The position numbers and the translations under genes are program-made. 64,000 bases of DNA from Microvirga terrae (GTDB lineage Bacteria > Pseudomonadota > Alphaproteobacteria > Rhizobiales > Beijerinckiaceae): the NCBI RefSeq assembly GCF_013307435.2, contig NZ_CP102845.1, forward strand, positions 1,426,001 through 1,490,000, written 5' to 3'. How positions within the stretch are numbered: the first letter of the stretch is position 1; each line of letters begins with the position of its first letter. Under the pieces are notes generated by a model. It worked only from the letters and a program-made list of their open reading frames with translations. It searched no databases and was not told the DNA's origin. This document shows positions 17,039 to 27,252 of the stretch, one piece after another.

Positions 17039-17127
17039 CATCATCACCGGCCCTGTGCCGGTGATCCCGATCGTGTGAGGGGCAGCGCTCGTCTGATCGG
17101 ATGGCCGGGACAGGCAGAGCGTGACGG
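17039..17127. repeat. Two-hairpin palindromic repeat with damaged right arm
   Basis: Intact left arm ATCACCGG-CCCTGTG-CCGGTGAT; the right arm is cut short after GGCCGGGACAGGC and rejoins at GTGACGG. Confidence 0.75.
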
Positions 17128-17220
17128 AATGGCGGTGGGACAGCCGGGACCGATCCCCAGGTCAAGTTCGGGGAGGGCCGTGACGTCGAGCGAATGCGAG
17201 CCGGCACACCCGAACCTCCA

Positions 17221-17311
17221 CGTCATCACCGGGCTCGTCCCGGTGATCCCGATCATGAAAAGCGCCGTGCCTCACCGTATCGGGATGGCCGGCACGAGGC
17301 CGGCCATGACG
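17221..17311. repeat. Two-hairpin palindromic repeat
   Basis: CGTCATCACCGGGCTCGTCC left arm and GGCCGGCACGAGGCCGGCC right arm, ending ATGACG. Confidence 0.9.
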
Positions 17312-17435
17312 TGGAGGAATGGGTAATGCGGGCCGCGTCGCCCCGATGCCTCATCCGGGATCGCCAACGCGCCCGTGGAACGGCTCCGCGCCTGGGCCGT
17401 TGATCGCTAAGCTTGACCATGCTGAGGAGATCACC

Positions 17436-17909
17436 ATGCGCCGCGTTGCTCTGTCCGTTGCCGCTCTCGCCGCCGTCGCCTGCCTGGGGACCACGGATGC
17501 CCAGGCCCAGAACCGGGGGCGTGCGGGTGTCCTGTCCTGCAGCGTGTCGGGCGGGATCGGGCTCATCGTCACGTCGCAGAGGACCACGCTCTGCACCTTC
17601 AATCCGCGGCGCGGGCCCAACGAGCGCTATGTGGGGACGATCCGACGGTTCGGGCTCGACATCGGGGCGACCCGTGGCGGCGTCCTCACCTGGGCGGTGC
17701 TCTCCCGGGGCAGCGTGGCGCCGGGGTCGCTCGCCGGCAGCTATGTGGGCGGAGCCGCCGAGGCCACGGCGGGCGCCGGCGTCGGGGCGAACGTGCTGGT
17801 CGGCGGCTCGAACCGGAGCATCTCGCTCCAGCCCCTCTCGGTCGGCGGCCAGACCGGCGTCAACTTCGCCCTCGGGGTCGCGGATTTCGAGCTGCGCCGG
17901 GCCCGGTAG
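17436..17909 (+). CDS. DUF992 domain exported protein
   Basis: A 157-residue protein with a signal peptide (about 1-25, ending DAQAQ). The mature part matches the DUF992 pattern common in Rhizobiales: G-V-LSC-V-GGIGLIVTS, CTFNPRRGPNERYVGTIRRFGLDIG, a glycine-rich middle (GSYVGGAAEATAGAGVGANVLVGGS), and the end SISLQPLSVGGQTGVNFALGVADFEL. Function is unknown; a small beta-rich periplasmic or outer-membrane-associated protein is likely. Two cysteines (in LSC and LCTF) could form a disulfide. GAGGAGA just upstream of the ATG decides this start. Confidence 0.85.
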   Translation: MRRVALSVAALAAVACLGTTDAQAQNRGRAGVLSCSVSGGIGLIVTSQRTTLCTFNPRRGPNERYVGTIRRFGLDIGATRGGVLTWAVLSRGSVAPGSLAGSYVGGAAEATAGAGVGANVLVGGSNRSISLQPLSVGGQTGVNFALGVADFELRRAR

Positions 17910-17928
17910 GCGGGCACTCCTGCATCCA

Positions 17929-18019
17929 TGTCATGGCCGGGCTTGTCCCGGCCATCTCGACCTGGTGAGGCTCGGCGCTTTAATCCATCGGGATCACCAG
18001 CACAAGGCCGGCGACAACG
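17929..18019. repeat. Two-hairpin palindromic repeat, reverse orientation
   Basis: Starts with the GGCC-type hairpin (ATGGCCGGGCTTGTCCCGGCCAT) and ends with a decayed ATCACC-type arm (GATCACCAGCACAAGGCCGGCGACAACG). Confidence 0.8.
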
Positions 18020-18190
18020 TCGCGTGTATCCGGCGCGGATGCGCGGAACGGCCGAACGCGAGCGTGCCCCTTCCTGCCCCATCGGCGCCCTCAAAAGACC
18101 TCTTGCCAACTCACCATCCGAGGCAGAGCATTCACGGTAACGCGTCCGTGAAGAGAGCGTCGGAAGTGGGGGCAGGGAGGATGACACCCT

Positions 18191-20230
18191 ATGGCACCCA
18201 ACGGCAGACTAGGTTCGGGCCCGCGATGCATCGCAATCGTCGGCCCGTTTCAGAGCGGCAAGACCACGCTCCTGGAAGCGATCCTGGAGCGCACCGGTGC
18301 GATCTCGCGGGCGGGCCGCGTGTCCAACGGGGACAGCATCGGCGATGCGAGCGCGGAAGCCCGCGCCCACGCCATGAGCATCGAGCCCAACGTGGCCACC
18401 GTCGAGTTCCTCGGCGAGAGCATGACCTTCGTGGACTGCCCCGGCTCGACGGAATTCCTGCACGAGATGCGCAACGTCACGCCGGTCTGCGACGCGGCGG
18501 TCGTCGTCTGCGAGGCGGACGAGCGCAAGATCCCGGCCCTTGAGGTCATCCTCCGGGAACTGGAGGAGGCGGACATCCCGCGCTTCCTGTTCATCAACAA
18601 GATCGACACGGCGACCCAGCGCATCCGCGAGACCCTGGCGCTGCTGCAGCAGGCCTCGCGCACGCCGCTGCTCCTGCGCCAGATCCCGCTCTGGAAGGAC
18701 GGCATCGCGATCGGCTTCATCGACCTCGCCCTGGAGCGCGCCTTCATCTACCGCGAACATGCGCCGAGCGAGATCGTCGACCTGCCCGAGGGCGAGCTGC
18801 CCCGGGAGAAGGAGGCGCGCTTCGCCATGCTCGAGCGCCTGGCCGATTACGACGACGCGCTCATGGAGGAGCTGATCTCCGAGATCGAGCCGCCGCGCGA
18901 CCAGATCTTCGACGACCTGTCGAAGGAGCTGCGGGAGCGGCACGTGGTGCCGGCCCTGATCGGCTCCGCCGAGCGCGGCAACGGCATCACGCGGCTGCTC
19001 AAGGCCCTGCGCCATGAGGCGCCCGGCCTCACGCAGACCCGCGCGCGCCTCGGCCTGTCCGAGGAAGGGGCGCCGCTCGCCCAGGCCATGAAGACCCTGC
19101 ACATGGGCCAGGGCGGCAAGCTCACCGTCGCGCGGATCATGCGCGGCGCCTTCCGCGAGGGCGATACCGTGGTCGGGGCCCGCGGCGCGGAGGCGCGGAT
19201 CGGCAGCCTCGCCACCCTGGTCGGCTCGACCATGAACCGCAAGGGCGAGGCCGCGGCCGGCGAGACGGTCGGATTCGGCCGCCTGGAGGGCATCGCCACC
19301 GGGGATGCCTTCGCGGCCGGAAAGGCGCGCCCGGACGCCATCGTGTCGCCGGTGCCGCCCGAGCCCGTCTACGTGCTGGCCCTCAAGGTGAAGGACCGCA
19401 AGGACGACGTGCGCCTGTCGAGCGCGCTGGCCAAGATCACCGAGGAGGATCCGTCCCTGGCCGTCGAGAACCGGCCTGAAATGGGCGAGATCCGGCTCCA
19501 TGGCCAGGGCGAGATGCATCTGCGGGTCGCCGTCGAAAAGCTCGCCTCCCGGTTCCAGGTCGGGGTCGAGACGGCCAGGCCGAGGGTGGCCTATTGCGAG
19601 ACGATCAAGCTGCCGGCATCCGCCCGCGGGCGCCACCGCAAGCAGACCGGCGGGCATGGCCAGTTCGGCGACGTGATGATCGAGATCAAGCCGCTGCCGC
19701 GCGGGGAGGGGTTCGCGTTCCAGGACCACATCACCGGCGGGGTGGTGCCGCGCCAGTACATCCCGTCCGTGGAGACCGGTGTGCGGGATGCGCTCAAGTC
19801 AGGGCCCCTCGGCTTCCCGGTCGTCGACCTTGCGGTGACGCTCACCGACGGGTCCTACCACACGGTGGATTCGTCCGACGCCGCCTTCCAGGCGGCCGCC
19901 CGGCTCGCCCTGGCCGAGGCGCTTCCCAAGGCGAAGCCCGTGCTGCTGGAGCCGGTGCTGTCGGTCGAGATCACGATCCCGTCCGAGGCCCTGTCCAAGG
20001 CGACCGCCCTGGTGACCGGGCGGCGCGGGCAGATCCTGGGCTACGACGAGCGGCCAGGCTGGTCGGGCTGGCAGGTGCTCAGCGCCACCATCCCGGAATC
20101 GGAGATCGGCGACCTCATCGTCGAGCTGCGCTCCGCGACGGCCGGCGTCGGATCCTTCTCGACCCGGTTCGACCACATGGCGGAGCTGAGCGGCCGTCCG
20201 GCCGAGATGGTGCTGCAGAAGGCGCATTGA
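18191..20230 (+). CDS. Elongation factor G-like GTPase (EF-G paralog)
   Basis: A 679-residue translational GTPase with all EF-G domains, but clearly not the housekeeping copy. The P-loop GPFQSGKT is at about 18-25, the switch II motif reads DCPGS (82-86), and NKID is at 136-139. The usual sequence is DTPGH; the catalytic His is replaced by Ser86, so GTP hydrolysis may be slow or altered. The C-terminal part has GRHRKQTGGHGQFGDV and VTGRRGQILGYDERPG, matching domains IV and V. There are no rps or tuf genes beside it. The role of such paralogs is unsettled (translation under stress, ribosome recycling). GGGAGG lies about 10 bp before the ATG, and a hairpin follows the stop. Confidence 0.85.
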   Translation: MAPNGRLGSGPRCIAIVGPFQSGKTTLLEAILERTGAISRAGRVSNGDSIGDASAEARAHAMSIEPNVATVEFLGESMTFVDCPGSTEFLHEMRNVTPVCDAAVVVCEADERKIPALEVILRELEEADIPRFLFINKIDTATQRIRETLALLQQASRTPLLLRQIPLWKDGIAIGFIDLALERAFIYREHAPSEIVDLPEGELPREKEARFAMLERLADYDDALMEELISEIEPPRDQIFDDLSKELRERHVVPALIGSAERGNGITRLLKALRHEAPGLTQTRARLGLSEEGAPLAQAMKTLHMGQGGKLTVARIMRGAFREGDTVVGARGAEARIGSLATLVGSTMNRKGEAAAGETVGFGRLEGIATGDAFAAGKARPDAIVSPVPPEPVYVLALKVKDRKDDVRLSSALAKITEEDPSLAVENRPEMGEIRLHGQGEMHLRVAVEKLASRFQVGVETARPRVAYCETIKLPASARGRHRKQTGGHGQFGDVMIEIKPLPRGEGFAFQDHITGGVVPRQYIPSVETGVRDALKSGPLGFPVVDLAVTLTDGSYHTVDSSDAAFQAAARLALAEALPKAKPVLLEPVLSVEITIPSEALSKATALVTGRRGQILGYDERPGWSGWQVLSATIPESEIGDLIVELRSATAGVGSFSTRFDHMAELSGRPAEMVLQKAH

Positions 20231-20253
20231 GCGACGCGGGACGTCAGGATCGA

Positions 20254-20289
20254 CAGGGCCCAAGAGGAAATTCTCCCTTTTGGGCCCTG
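20254..20289 (+). terminator. Hairpin after the EF-G paralog
   Basis: 10-bp stem CAGGGCCCAA / TTGGGCCCTG with a 16-base loop, 24 bp past the stop. There is no T-run after it. Confidence 0.5.
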
Positions 20290-20426
20290 GGCTCCGGACC
20301 CGATGAGCTGTAGACGATCGTTCAGGTCTAAACTATTCCCGTCGACAAATGGCCTTGCCCGCGCCAAGTTAAGCTTTGACGGAGACGCCATCTCCCATGA
20401 AGCCAACCTGCCGCGAAGCGGAGACG

Positions 20427-22166
20427 ATGATGAATGCCACGACCCCGGCGCCGGCCACGGCAGGCGCTTCGGACTCTTCCTCTTCCGCCGCCCGCCCCTG
20501 GCTCGCCTCCTATCCCGCGCAGGTTCCCAAGACGATCGACGAGGCCCGGGTCGGCACTCTCAACGAGATGTTTCTCAGGGCCGTGGCGGATTACCCGAAC
20601 CGGGCCGCCGTCGAGAGCTTCGGCACGCGCATCACCTACGCGGCCCTGGGGCGCCAGGCCGATGCGGTCGCGTCCTGGCTGCAGGGGCAGGGGCTGAAGA
20701 AGGGCGACCGGGTCGCCATCATGCTGCCGAACGTGATGGCCTTCCCGGCGATCCTGTTCGGGGTGCTGCTCGCCGGCGGCACGGTGGTCAACGTCAACCC
20801 GCTCTACACCCCGCGGGAGCTGACCTACCAGCTGAAGGATTCCGGCGCCCGGTTCCTGTTCGTGCTCGAGAACTTCGCCGCCACCGTCGAGGAGTCCCTG
20901 CCGGACCTCGCCCTGGACCGGGTGGTGCTCGTCACGCCGGGCGATCTGCTCGGCCTCAAGGGCGCCATCGTCAACCTGGTCTCGCGCCACGTGAAGAAGG
21001 CCGTGAAGCCCTTCAGCCTGCCGCGGGCCGTGGCCTTCAAGGCCGTCGCGGCCGAGGGCGCCCGGCAGAAGGCGCAGGCTGTCCCAGTTTCGCCCGACGA
21101 CATCGCCTTCCTGCAATATACGGGCGGCACGACGGGCGTCGCCAAGGGCGCGACCCTGCTCCACCGCAACGTGGCGGCCAACGTGCTCCAGTGCGAGGCC
21201 TGGATGCGGCCCTTCTTCGGCGACCGCGAGGACCACGTGATGGTCACGGCCCTGCCGCTCTATCACATCTTCGCCCTGACGGTCTGCGCCATGCTGATGA
21301 CCCGGATCGGCGGCTGCCAGCTTCTCATCGCCAATCCGCGCGACATTCCGGGCTTCGTCAAGACGCTCCAGAAGAGCCGCATCACGCTGATGTCCGGCCT
21401 CAACACCCTCTACAACGCCCTGGCCAACGCGCCCGGCATCGAGAAGGTCGATTTCTCGCAGATGGTCTTCGCCGTGTCGGGCGGCATGGCCACCCAGGAG
21501 GCCGTCGCGAAGAAGTGGAAGGAGGTGACCGGCCAGCCCATCGTGGAGGGCTACGGCCTGTCCGAGACCTCGCCCGTGGTCTGTGCGAACCGTCTCGACA
21601 TCGAGGCCTTCACCGGCACCATCGGCTACCCGCTGCCGTCGACCGACGTGTCCGTGCGCGCGAATGACGGGTCCATCCTGCCTCCCGGCGAACGGGGCGA
21701 ACTCTGCGTGAAGGGACCGCAGGTGATGGCGGGCTACTGGCAGCGGCCCGACGAGACCGCCAAGGTCATGACTCCGGACGGCTGGTTCCGGACCGGCGAC
21801 GTGGCGGTGATCCTTCCCGACGGGCAGGTCAAGATCGTCGACCGGATGAAAGACATGGTCCTGGTGTCCGGATTCAACGTCTATCCGAACGAAGTGGAAG
21901 ACGTGATCGTCAAACATCCAGGAGTCATGGAAGCAGCTGTCATCGGCTTGCCAGACGAGCATTCGGGCGAGGTCGTGGTGGCCTATGTGGTCCGGAGGGA
22001 TGAGGCGCTCACCGTCGACGAGTTGCGCCAGTTCTGCCGGGAGAACCTGACGGGCTACAAGGTGCCTCGCCGGATCGAGTTCAGACAAACCCTGCCGAAG
22101 ACCAATGTGGGCAAGGTCCTGCGCCGGGCGCTCAAGGAAGAGGTCGAGCAGTCCCACGCTCGCTGA
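20427..22166 (+). CDS. fadD: Long-chain fatty acid-CoA ligase
   Basis: A 579-residue acyl-adenylate enzyme that activates long-chain fatty acids to CoA thioesters through an AMP intermediate, feeding beta-oxidation or lipid synthesis. The AMP-binding loop YTGGTTGVAKGA is near residue 230. GYGLSETSP is further on, followed by DGWFRTGDVAVILPDGQVKI and the FACS-type stretch KDMVLVSGFNVYPNEVEDV. The C-terminal catalytic Lys lies in LPKTNVGKVLRR. Two adjacent ATGs (20427, 20430) follow GCGGAG; an ATG at 20397 is a less likely start. The gene is monocistronic. FadD is the closest family name by eye; other long-chain ligases of the same class cannot be excluded. Confidence 0.88.
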   Translation: MMNATTPAPATAGASDSSSSAARPWLASYPAQVPKTIDEARVGTLNEMFLRAVADYPNRAAVESFGTRITYAALGRQADAVASWLQGQGLKKGDRVAIMLPNVMAFPAILFGVLLAGGTVVNVNPLYTPRELTYQLKDSGARFLFVLENFAATVEESLPDLALDRVVLVTPGDLLGLKGAIVNLVSRHVKKAVKPFSLPRAVAFKAVAAEGARQKAQAVPVSPDDIAFLQYTGGTTGVAKGATLLHRNVAANVLQCEAWMRPFFGDREDHVMVTALPLYHIFALTVCAMLMTRIGGCQLLIANPRDIPGFVKTLQKSRITLMSGLNTLYNALANAPGIEKVDFSQMVFAVSGGMATQEAVAKKWKEVTGQPIVEGYGLSETSPVVCANRLDIEAFTGTIGYPLPSTDVSVRANDGSILPPGERGELCVKGPQVMAGYWQRPDETAKVMTPDGWFRTGDVAVILPDGQVKIVDRMKDMVLVSGFNVYPNEVEDVIVKHPGVMEAAVIGLPDEHSGEVVVAYVVRRDEALTVDELRQFCRENLTGYKVPRRIEFRQTLPKTNVGKVLRRALKEEVEQSHAR

Positions 22167-22194
22167 GCGACATCTCAGGGCCTGAAAAGAAAAA

Positions 22195-22215
22195 AGCCGG
22201 GCACAGGGCCCGGCT
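22195..22215. terminator. Bidirectional terminator between convergent genes
   Basis: 8-bp stem AGCCGGGC / GCCCGGCT with a 5-base loop. On the minus strand it is followed by TTTTTTCTTTTC, a strong terminator for the LysR gene. For the plus-strand ligase gene it lacks a T-run. Confidence 0.7.
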
Positions 22216-22441
22216 AAAGTAGAGGTCCGACAAAAGTCAAAACCTTCCAGAGGGAACGGCCGACACGGCAGCGCCGGGAGGAAGAAAGCGGTGCCGCGTT
22301 GAAATCAGCCACTGGTGATATCGGCCGCAAAGCGCTTATTTGCAATGCAGCATGCCTCATAAAAGGGCTGCGCTAGGCGCATGGCTTTGTCACGCGAAGG
22401 ACACGATTCCGAAAGCAACAAGCTTGGCAGGGGATTCGGAG

Positions 22442-23332
22442 TCAGAACGTCCAGCGCTGTGCCTTGGAAATCAGGAAGTCCCGGAAGGCCTGGACCCGGG
22501 CCACGGAACGCATCTCCTCGGCATAGACGAGATAGCTGTCGAGGGAGGGCATTTCCACATCGCGCAGGATCTGGATCAGGTCCGGATTGCCGACGACTGC
22601 ATAGTCCGGCAGCACGGCAATGCCCGCGCCCGTCTCGACGGCCAGTTTGAGCGCCGTGATGTTGTTGACCACGTAGTGGTACTGGCGTGGCTCGCGGCCC
22701 TCGCGTCCGGCCGTCGAGAGCCAGTGGACGGCCATAAGATAGGAGGGCTGATCGCCCCCGAAGGAGACGATCCGGTGCTCGTCCAGGTCTTCCAGGGTCT
22801 TCGGCTCACCAAACCGCTTGAGGTAGTCCGCCGAGGCATAGACGTGGAAGTGCACGGTGAACAGGCGGCGCTGGATCAAGTCGGGCTGAGCCGGTCGGCG
22901 CAAACGGATGGCCACGTCGGCCTCGCGCATGGCGAGGTCGAGCTCCTCGTTGGACAGGATCAGCTCGACCCGGACGTCGGGATAGAGATCGAGGAATTCG
23001 GCGATGCGCTGGGCGAGCCAAATGGACCCGAGGCCGACCGTCGTCGTCACCTTCAGCTCGCCCGAAGGGCGTTCGCTCGTCTCGACGAGCCGGGCCTTGG
23101 TGGTTTCGAGCCGCATGCGCATGTCGCGGGCCGCCCGGAAGAGCAGGTCGCCCTGCTCGGTGAGGATCAGACCGCGGGCATGGCGGTGGAAGAGCGGAGC
23201 CTTCAACTCGCGCTCGAGCGCGCTGATCTGGCGGCTGACGGCGGACTGACTCAAGCCCAGATCATCTCCGGCCCGCGTGAAGCTTCCCGCCTCTGCGACC
23301 GTATAGAAAATCCGGATCTTGTCCCAGTCCAC
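22442..23332 (-). CDS. LysR-family transcriptional regulator
   Basis: A 296-residue LysR regulator. The N-terminal helix-turn-helix covers about residues 5-60 (IRIFYTVAEAGSFTRAGDDL, then LSQSAVSRQISALERELKAPLF). The effector-binding domain follows from about 90 to the end (LKVTTTVGLGSIWLAQRI...). I place the start at the GTG at 23332 (VDWDKIRIFY) because GAGGGG lies 6 bp before it; an ATG 36 bp earlier is weaker. It lies downstream of trxB in the same direction, about 115 bp apart. The target genes are unknown. A redox or cell-envelope role could be guessed only from the neighbour. Confidence 0.9.
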   Translation of the reverse strand: MDWDKIRIFYTVAEAGSFTRAGDDLGLSQSAVSRQISALERELKAPLFHRHARGLILTEQGDLLFRAARDMRMRLETTKARLVETSERPSGELKVTTTVGLGSIWLAQRIAEFLDLYPDVRVELILSNEELDLAMREADVAIRLRRPAQPDLIQRRLFTVHFHVYASADYLKRFGEPKTLEDLDEHRIVSFGGDQPSYLMAVHWLSTAGREGREPRQYHYVVNNITALKLAVETGAGIAVLPDYAVVGNPDLIQILRDVEMPSLDSYLVYAEEMRSVARVQAFRDFLISKAQRWTF

Positions 23333-23447
23333 GGCATTCCCCTCATGCCTCGCATGCTCCTGACGCAAGGCAACTCTTATCTCTTATGAGCCGAGGGTCC
23401 GACGCAACAGGAAATCGGCCTGAGGACTAACCAGTTGTTAATAAACT

Positions 23448-25423
<1,976 letters not shown>

Positions 25424-25597
25424 TCGATCAACGAGCCTGTGGAGTTCATGAAGTTCGTTGCGACTTAATCGCCCGTCCTCCTTGTGCGGAACCCTTATAC
25501 GGTCTAGTCAGCCAAGACGAGATTTTTTGACCTGATGCCGCATGACGAGGCTGACCGATCAGTTCCCACGGCCTTGTCATGCATGAGCGGAGTTACC

Positions 25598-26083
25598 GTG
25601 CGCGGACGCCTCGATTCCATCGACTGGGCCATTCTGAAGGAACTGCAGGCCGACGGCAGCATCACCAATGTGGAGCTCGCCCGCCGGGTCGGGCTGTCGG
25701 CTCCGCCGTGCCTGCGCCGGGTGCGGGCGCTGGAAAGCGCCGGAATCATCAAGGCCTACCGAGCCATCCTCGACCCGAAGAATCTCGGCTTCGAGATCGT
25801 TTGCTTCGCCATGGTGCAACTCGACATCCAGGGTAAGAAGGAGCTGCAGGAATTCCAGCAGCGGGTGAAGGACTGGTCCATGGTCCGCGAGTGCTGGACC
25901 CTGTCGGGCGATATCGACTTCATCATGAAATGCGTGGCTCCGAACCTTTCATCGTTCCAGGGCCTCGTGTCGGAGCTCACCTCCCTGCCGAACGTGCGCA
26001 ACGTCCGAACCGCCCTGACCCTCGACCTCATCAAGGACGAGCCCCTGGTGCCGATCGAGGACGTGGCCGAAGCCGAGGGCTAG
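25598..26083 (+). CDS. Lrp/AsnC-family transcriptional regulator
   Basis: A 161-residue regulator. The winged helix-turn-helix spans about 5-60 (LDSIDWAILKELQADGSIT, then VELARRVGLSAPPCLRRVRALE). A C-terminal RAM/AsnC effector domain runs from about 70 to 150. Such proteins form dimers or octamers and usually respond to amino acids. The GTG at 25598 is chosen because GGAG ends 5 bp before it and it precedes the conserved RGRLDSID; ATGs at 25583 and 25535 are alternatives. It is divergent from the ELM1-trxB unit, which it might regulate (inference). Confidence 0.9.
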   Translation: MRGRLDSIDWAILKELQADGSITNVELARRVGLSAPPCLRRVRALESAGIIKAYRAILDPKNLGFEIVCFAMVQLDIQGKKELQEFQQRVKDWSMVRECWTLSGDIDFIMKCVAPNLSSFQGLVSELTSLPNVRNVRTALTLDLIKDEPLVPIEDVAEAEG

Positions 26084-26126
26084 CCCCGGCGGTCACCCGG
26101 GCAAGAGGCCTCGGCCGCCTCTGCGG

Positions 26127-26645
26127 TCAGATCTGCCGCCTGAGCCAGCGCACGTAATGCTGAGCCACCGCGACGGCGCGGCCCTGCTCGTTCGGCGTGA
26201 GGGGGCTCGTGTTGACGTCGAGCACGGCCAGCATGGGGTGGCCTGCCAGAACTTCGCCCCGGCGGCCGATGGCCAGGGCCTCGCCCTCCAGGGCATCGTG
26301 CCCGCTGTTGCCCCCGCCGCCTCGGCCTTTGTATCCGCTGCTGTTGTCCGGGAAGGCCGTCATGGTGACGCTCGTCAGGCGAAGGACGAGACGGGGGCCG
26401 CGAGGATCGACCCGATCGGCGAAGGAGCGCCGCAACTCGTCGAGGGCGGCCGCGCCCACGAGATCGGCGAAGGGACCCAGGCCCTTGTCCTTCAGGGCGC
26501 TCACATCGACCGAGAAGGACGAGAAGGCCTGCGGGAAGCTCTGGGCCCGAGCCGGCACGGCAAGACCTGCGCCGGCTAGGCCGGCCCAGGCGAACGCGTT
26601 CAGGAGGGTGCGACGGGACATGGGGGACATCATGGGATTTCTCAT
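26127..26645 (-). CDS. Exported hypothetical protein with Tat-like signal, 172 aa
   Basis: The family is not recognised. The N-terminus has a twin-arginine pattern (SRRTLLNAFAWAGL) and a hydrophobic core ending PARAQ near residue 35. The mature part has the regular pattern FSSFSVDVSALKDKGL, LVLRLTSVTMTAFPDN and a glycine-rich loop (KGRGGGGNSGHDALEGEALAI). The second half reads like a small alpha/beta domain resembling DUF4136-type lipoproteins, but without the lipobox. AGGGGG lies 8 bp before the ATG. It is located just 24 bp from the greA stop in the same direction, so it may be co-transcribed with greA. Confidence 0.7.
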   Translation of the reverse strand: MRNPMMSPMSRRTLLNAFAWAGLAGAGLAVPARAQSFPQAFSSFSVDVSALKDKGLGPFADLVGAAALDELRRSFADRVDPRGPRLVLRLTSVTMTAFPDNSSGYKGRGGGGNSGHDALEGEALAIGRRGEVLAGHPMLAVLDVNTSPLTPNEQGRAVAVAQHYVRWLRRQI

Positions 26646-26669
26646 CGTTCGTGCCCCCTTTTTCCGTTG

Positions 26670-27146
26670 TCAGGCGCCGAACTGGACGCCGACGACCTCA
26701 TAGGACTTGCCGCCGCCGGGGGTCGAGACCTCGACGGTATCGCCGATGGTCTTGCCCATCAGCGCGCGGGCGATCGGAGAGGCGACCGAGACCCGCCCCG
26801 AGCGGACATCCGCCTCGGGCTCACCGACGATCTGGTAGGTTTTCTCTTCCTCGGTGTCTTCGTCGACGAGCTTCACCGTCGCGCCGAACTTGATGCGATC
26901 GCCGGACAGTTTGGCGATATCGATGACTTCGGCGCGGGAGATCAGGCTTTCGAGCTCAAGGATCCGGCCTTCGTTGAGGGATTGGGCTTCCTTGGCGGCA
27001 TGGTATTCGGCGTTTTCCGACAGGTCGCCAAGCGCGCGGGCTTCCGCGATCGCCTGGATGATCCGGGGGCGTTCAACCTGCTGCCGTTGCTTGAGTTCTT
27101 CCTCGAGCGCCGCAAAACCCTTGATCGTCAGAGGGACCTTGTCCAT
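26670..27146 (-). CDS. greA: Transcription elongation factor GreA
   Basis: A 158-residue factor that rescues backtracked RNA polymerase by stimulating transcript cleavage. The N-terminal coiled coil (about 1-75) has the acidic tip, seen as [19 protein letters not shown] (Asp and Glu near 41 and 44). The C-terminal FKBP-like domain includes [20 protein letters not shown] and [18 protein letters not shown]. Length is standard. It lies downstream of carB on the same strand, a common alphaproteobacterial arrangement. Confidence 0.95.
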   Translation of the reverse strand: MDKVPLTIKGFAALEEELKQRQQVERPRIIQAIAEARALGDLSENAEYHAAKEAQSLNEGRILELESLISRAEVIDIAKLSGDRIKFGATVKLVDEDTEEEKTYQIVGEPEADVRSGRVSVASPIARALMGKTIGDTVEVSTPGGGKSYEVVGVQFGA

Positions 27147-27252
27147 CGTGTGTCTCGTCCAAAAAGAGGTACGAGGCCGCTGTTGCCAGCGCCCTCGCAT
27201 GTCAACGAAAACTTACCAGAAGCTTCGCAGTTCCAATGTGAGGCCGGATGCC

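Larger units (their letters stand above)
16989..17435. other. Repeat-rich intergenic region without a recognised gene
   Basis: Holds two palindromic repeats (17039-17127 and 17221-17311). Between them, about 17140-17185, is a lone right-arm remnant (GATCCCCAGG...TTCGGGGAGGGCCGTGACG) like the long variant. No convincing coding frame. Confidence 0.6.

Noticed and set aside
22321..22360. TTGCAATGCAGCA-like motif resembling a PhaR or similar regulator site
   Set aside because: No phasin or polyhydroxybutyrate gene is adjacent, and the motif lies in the tail region between convergent genes.
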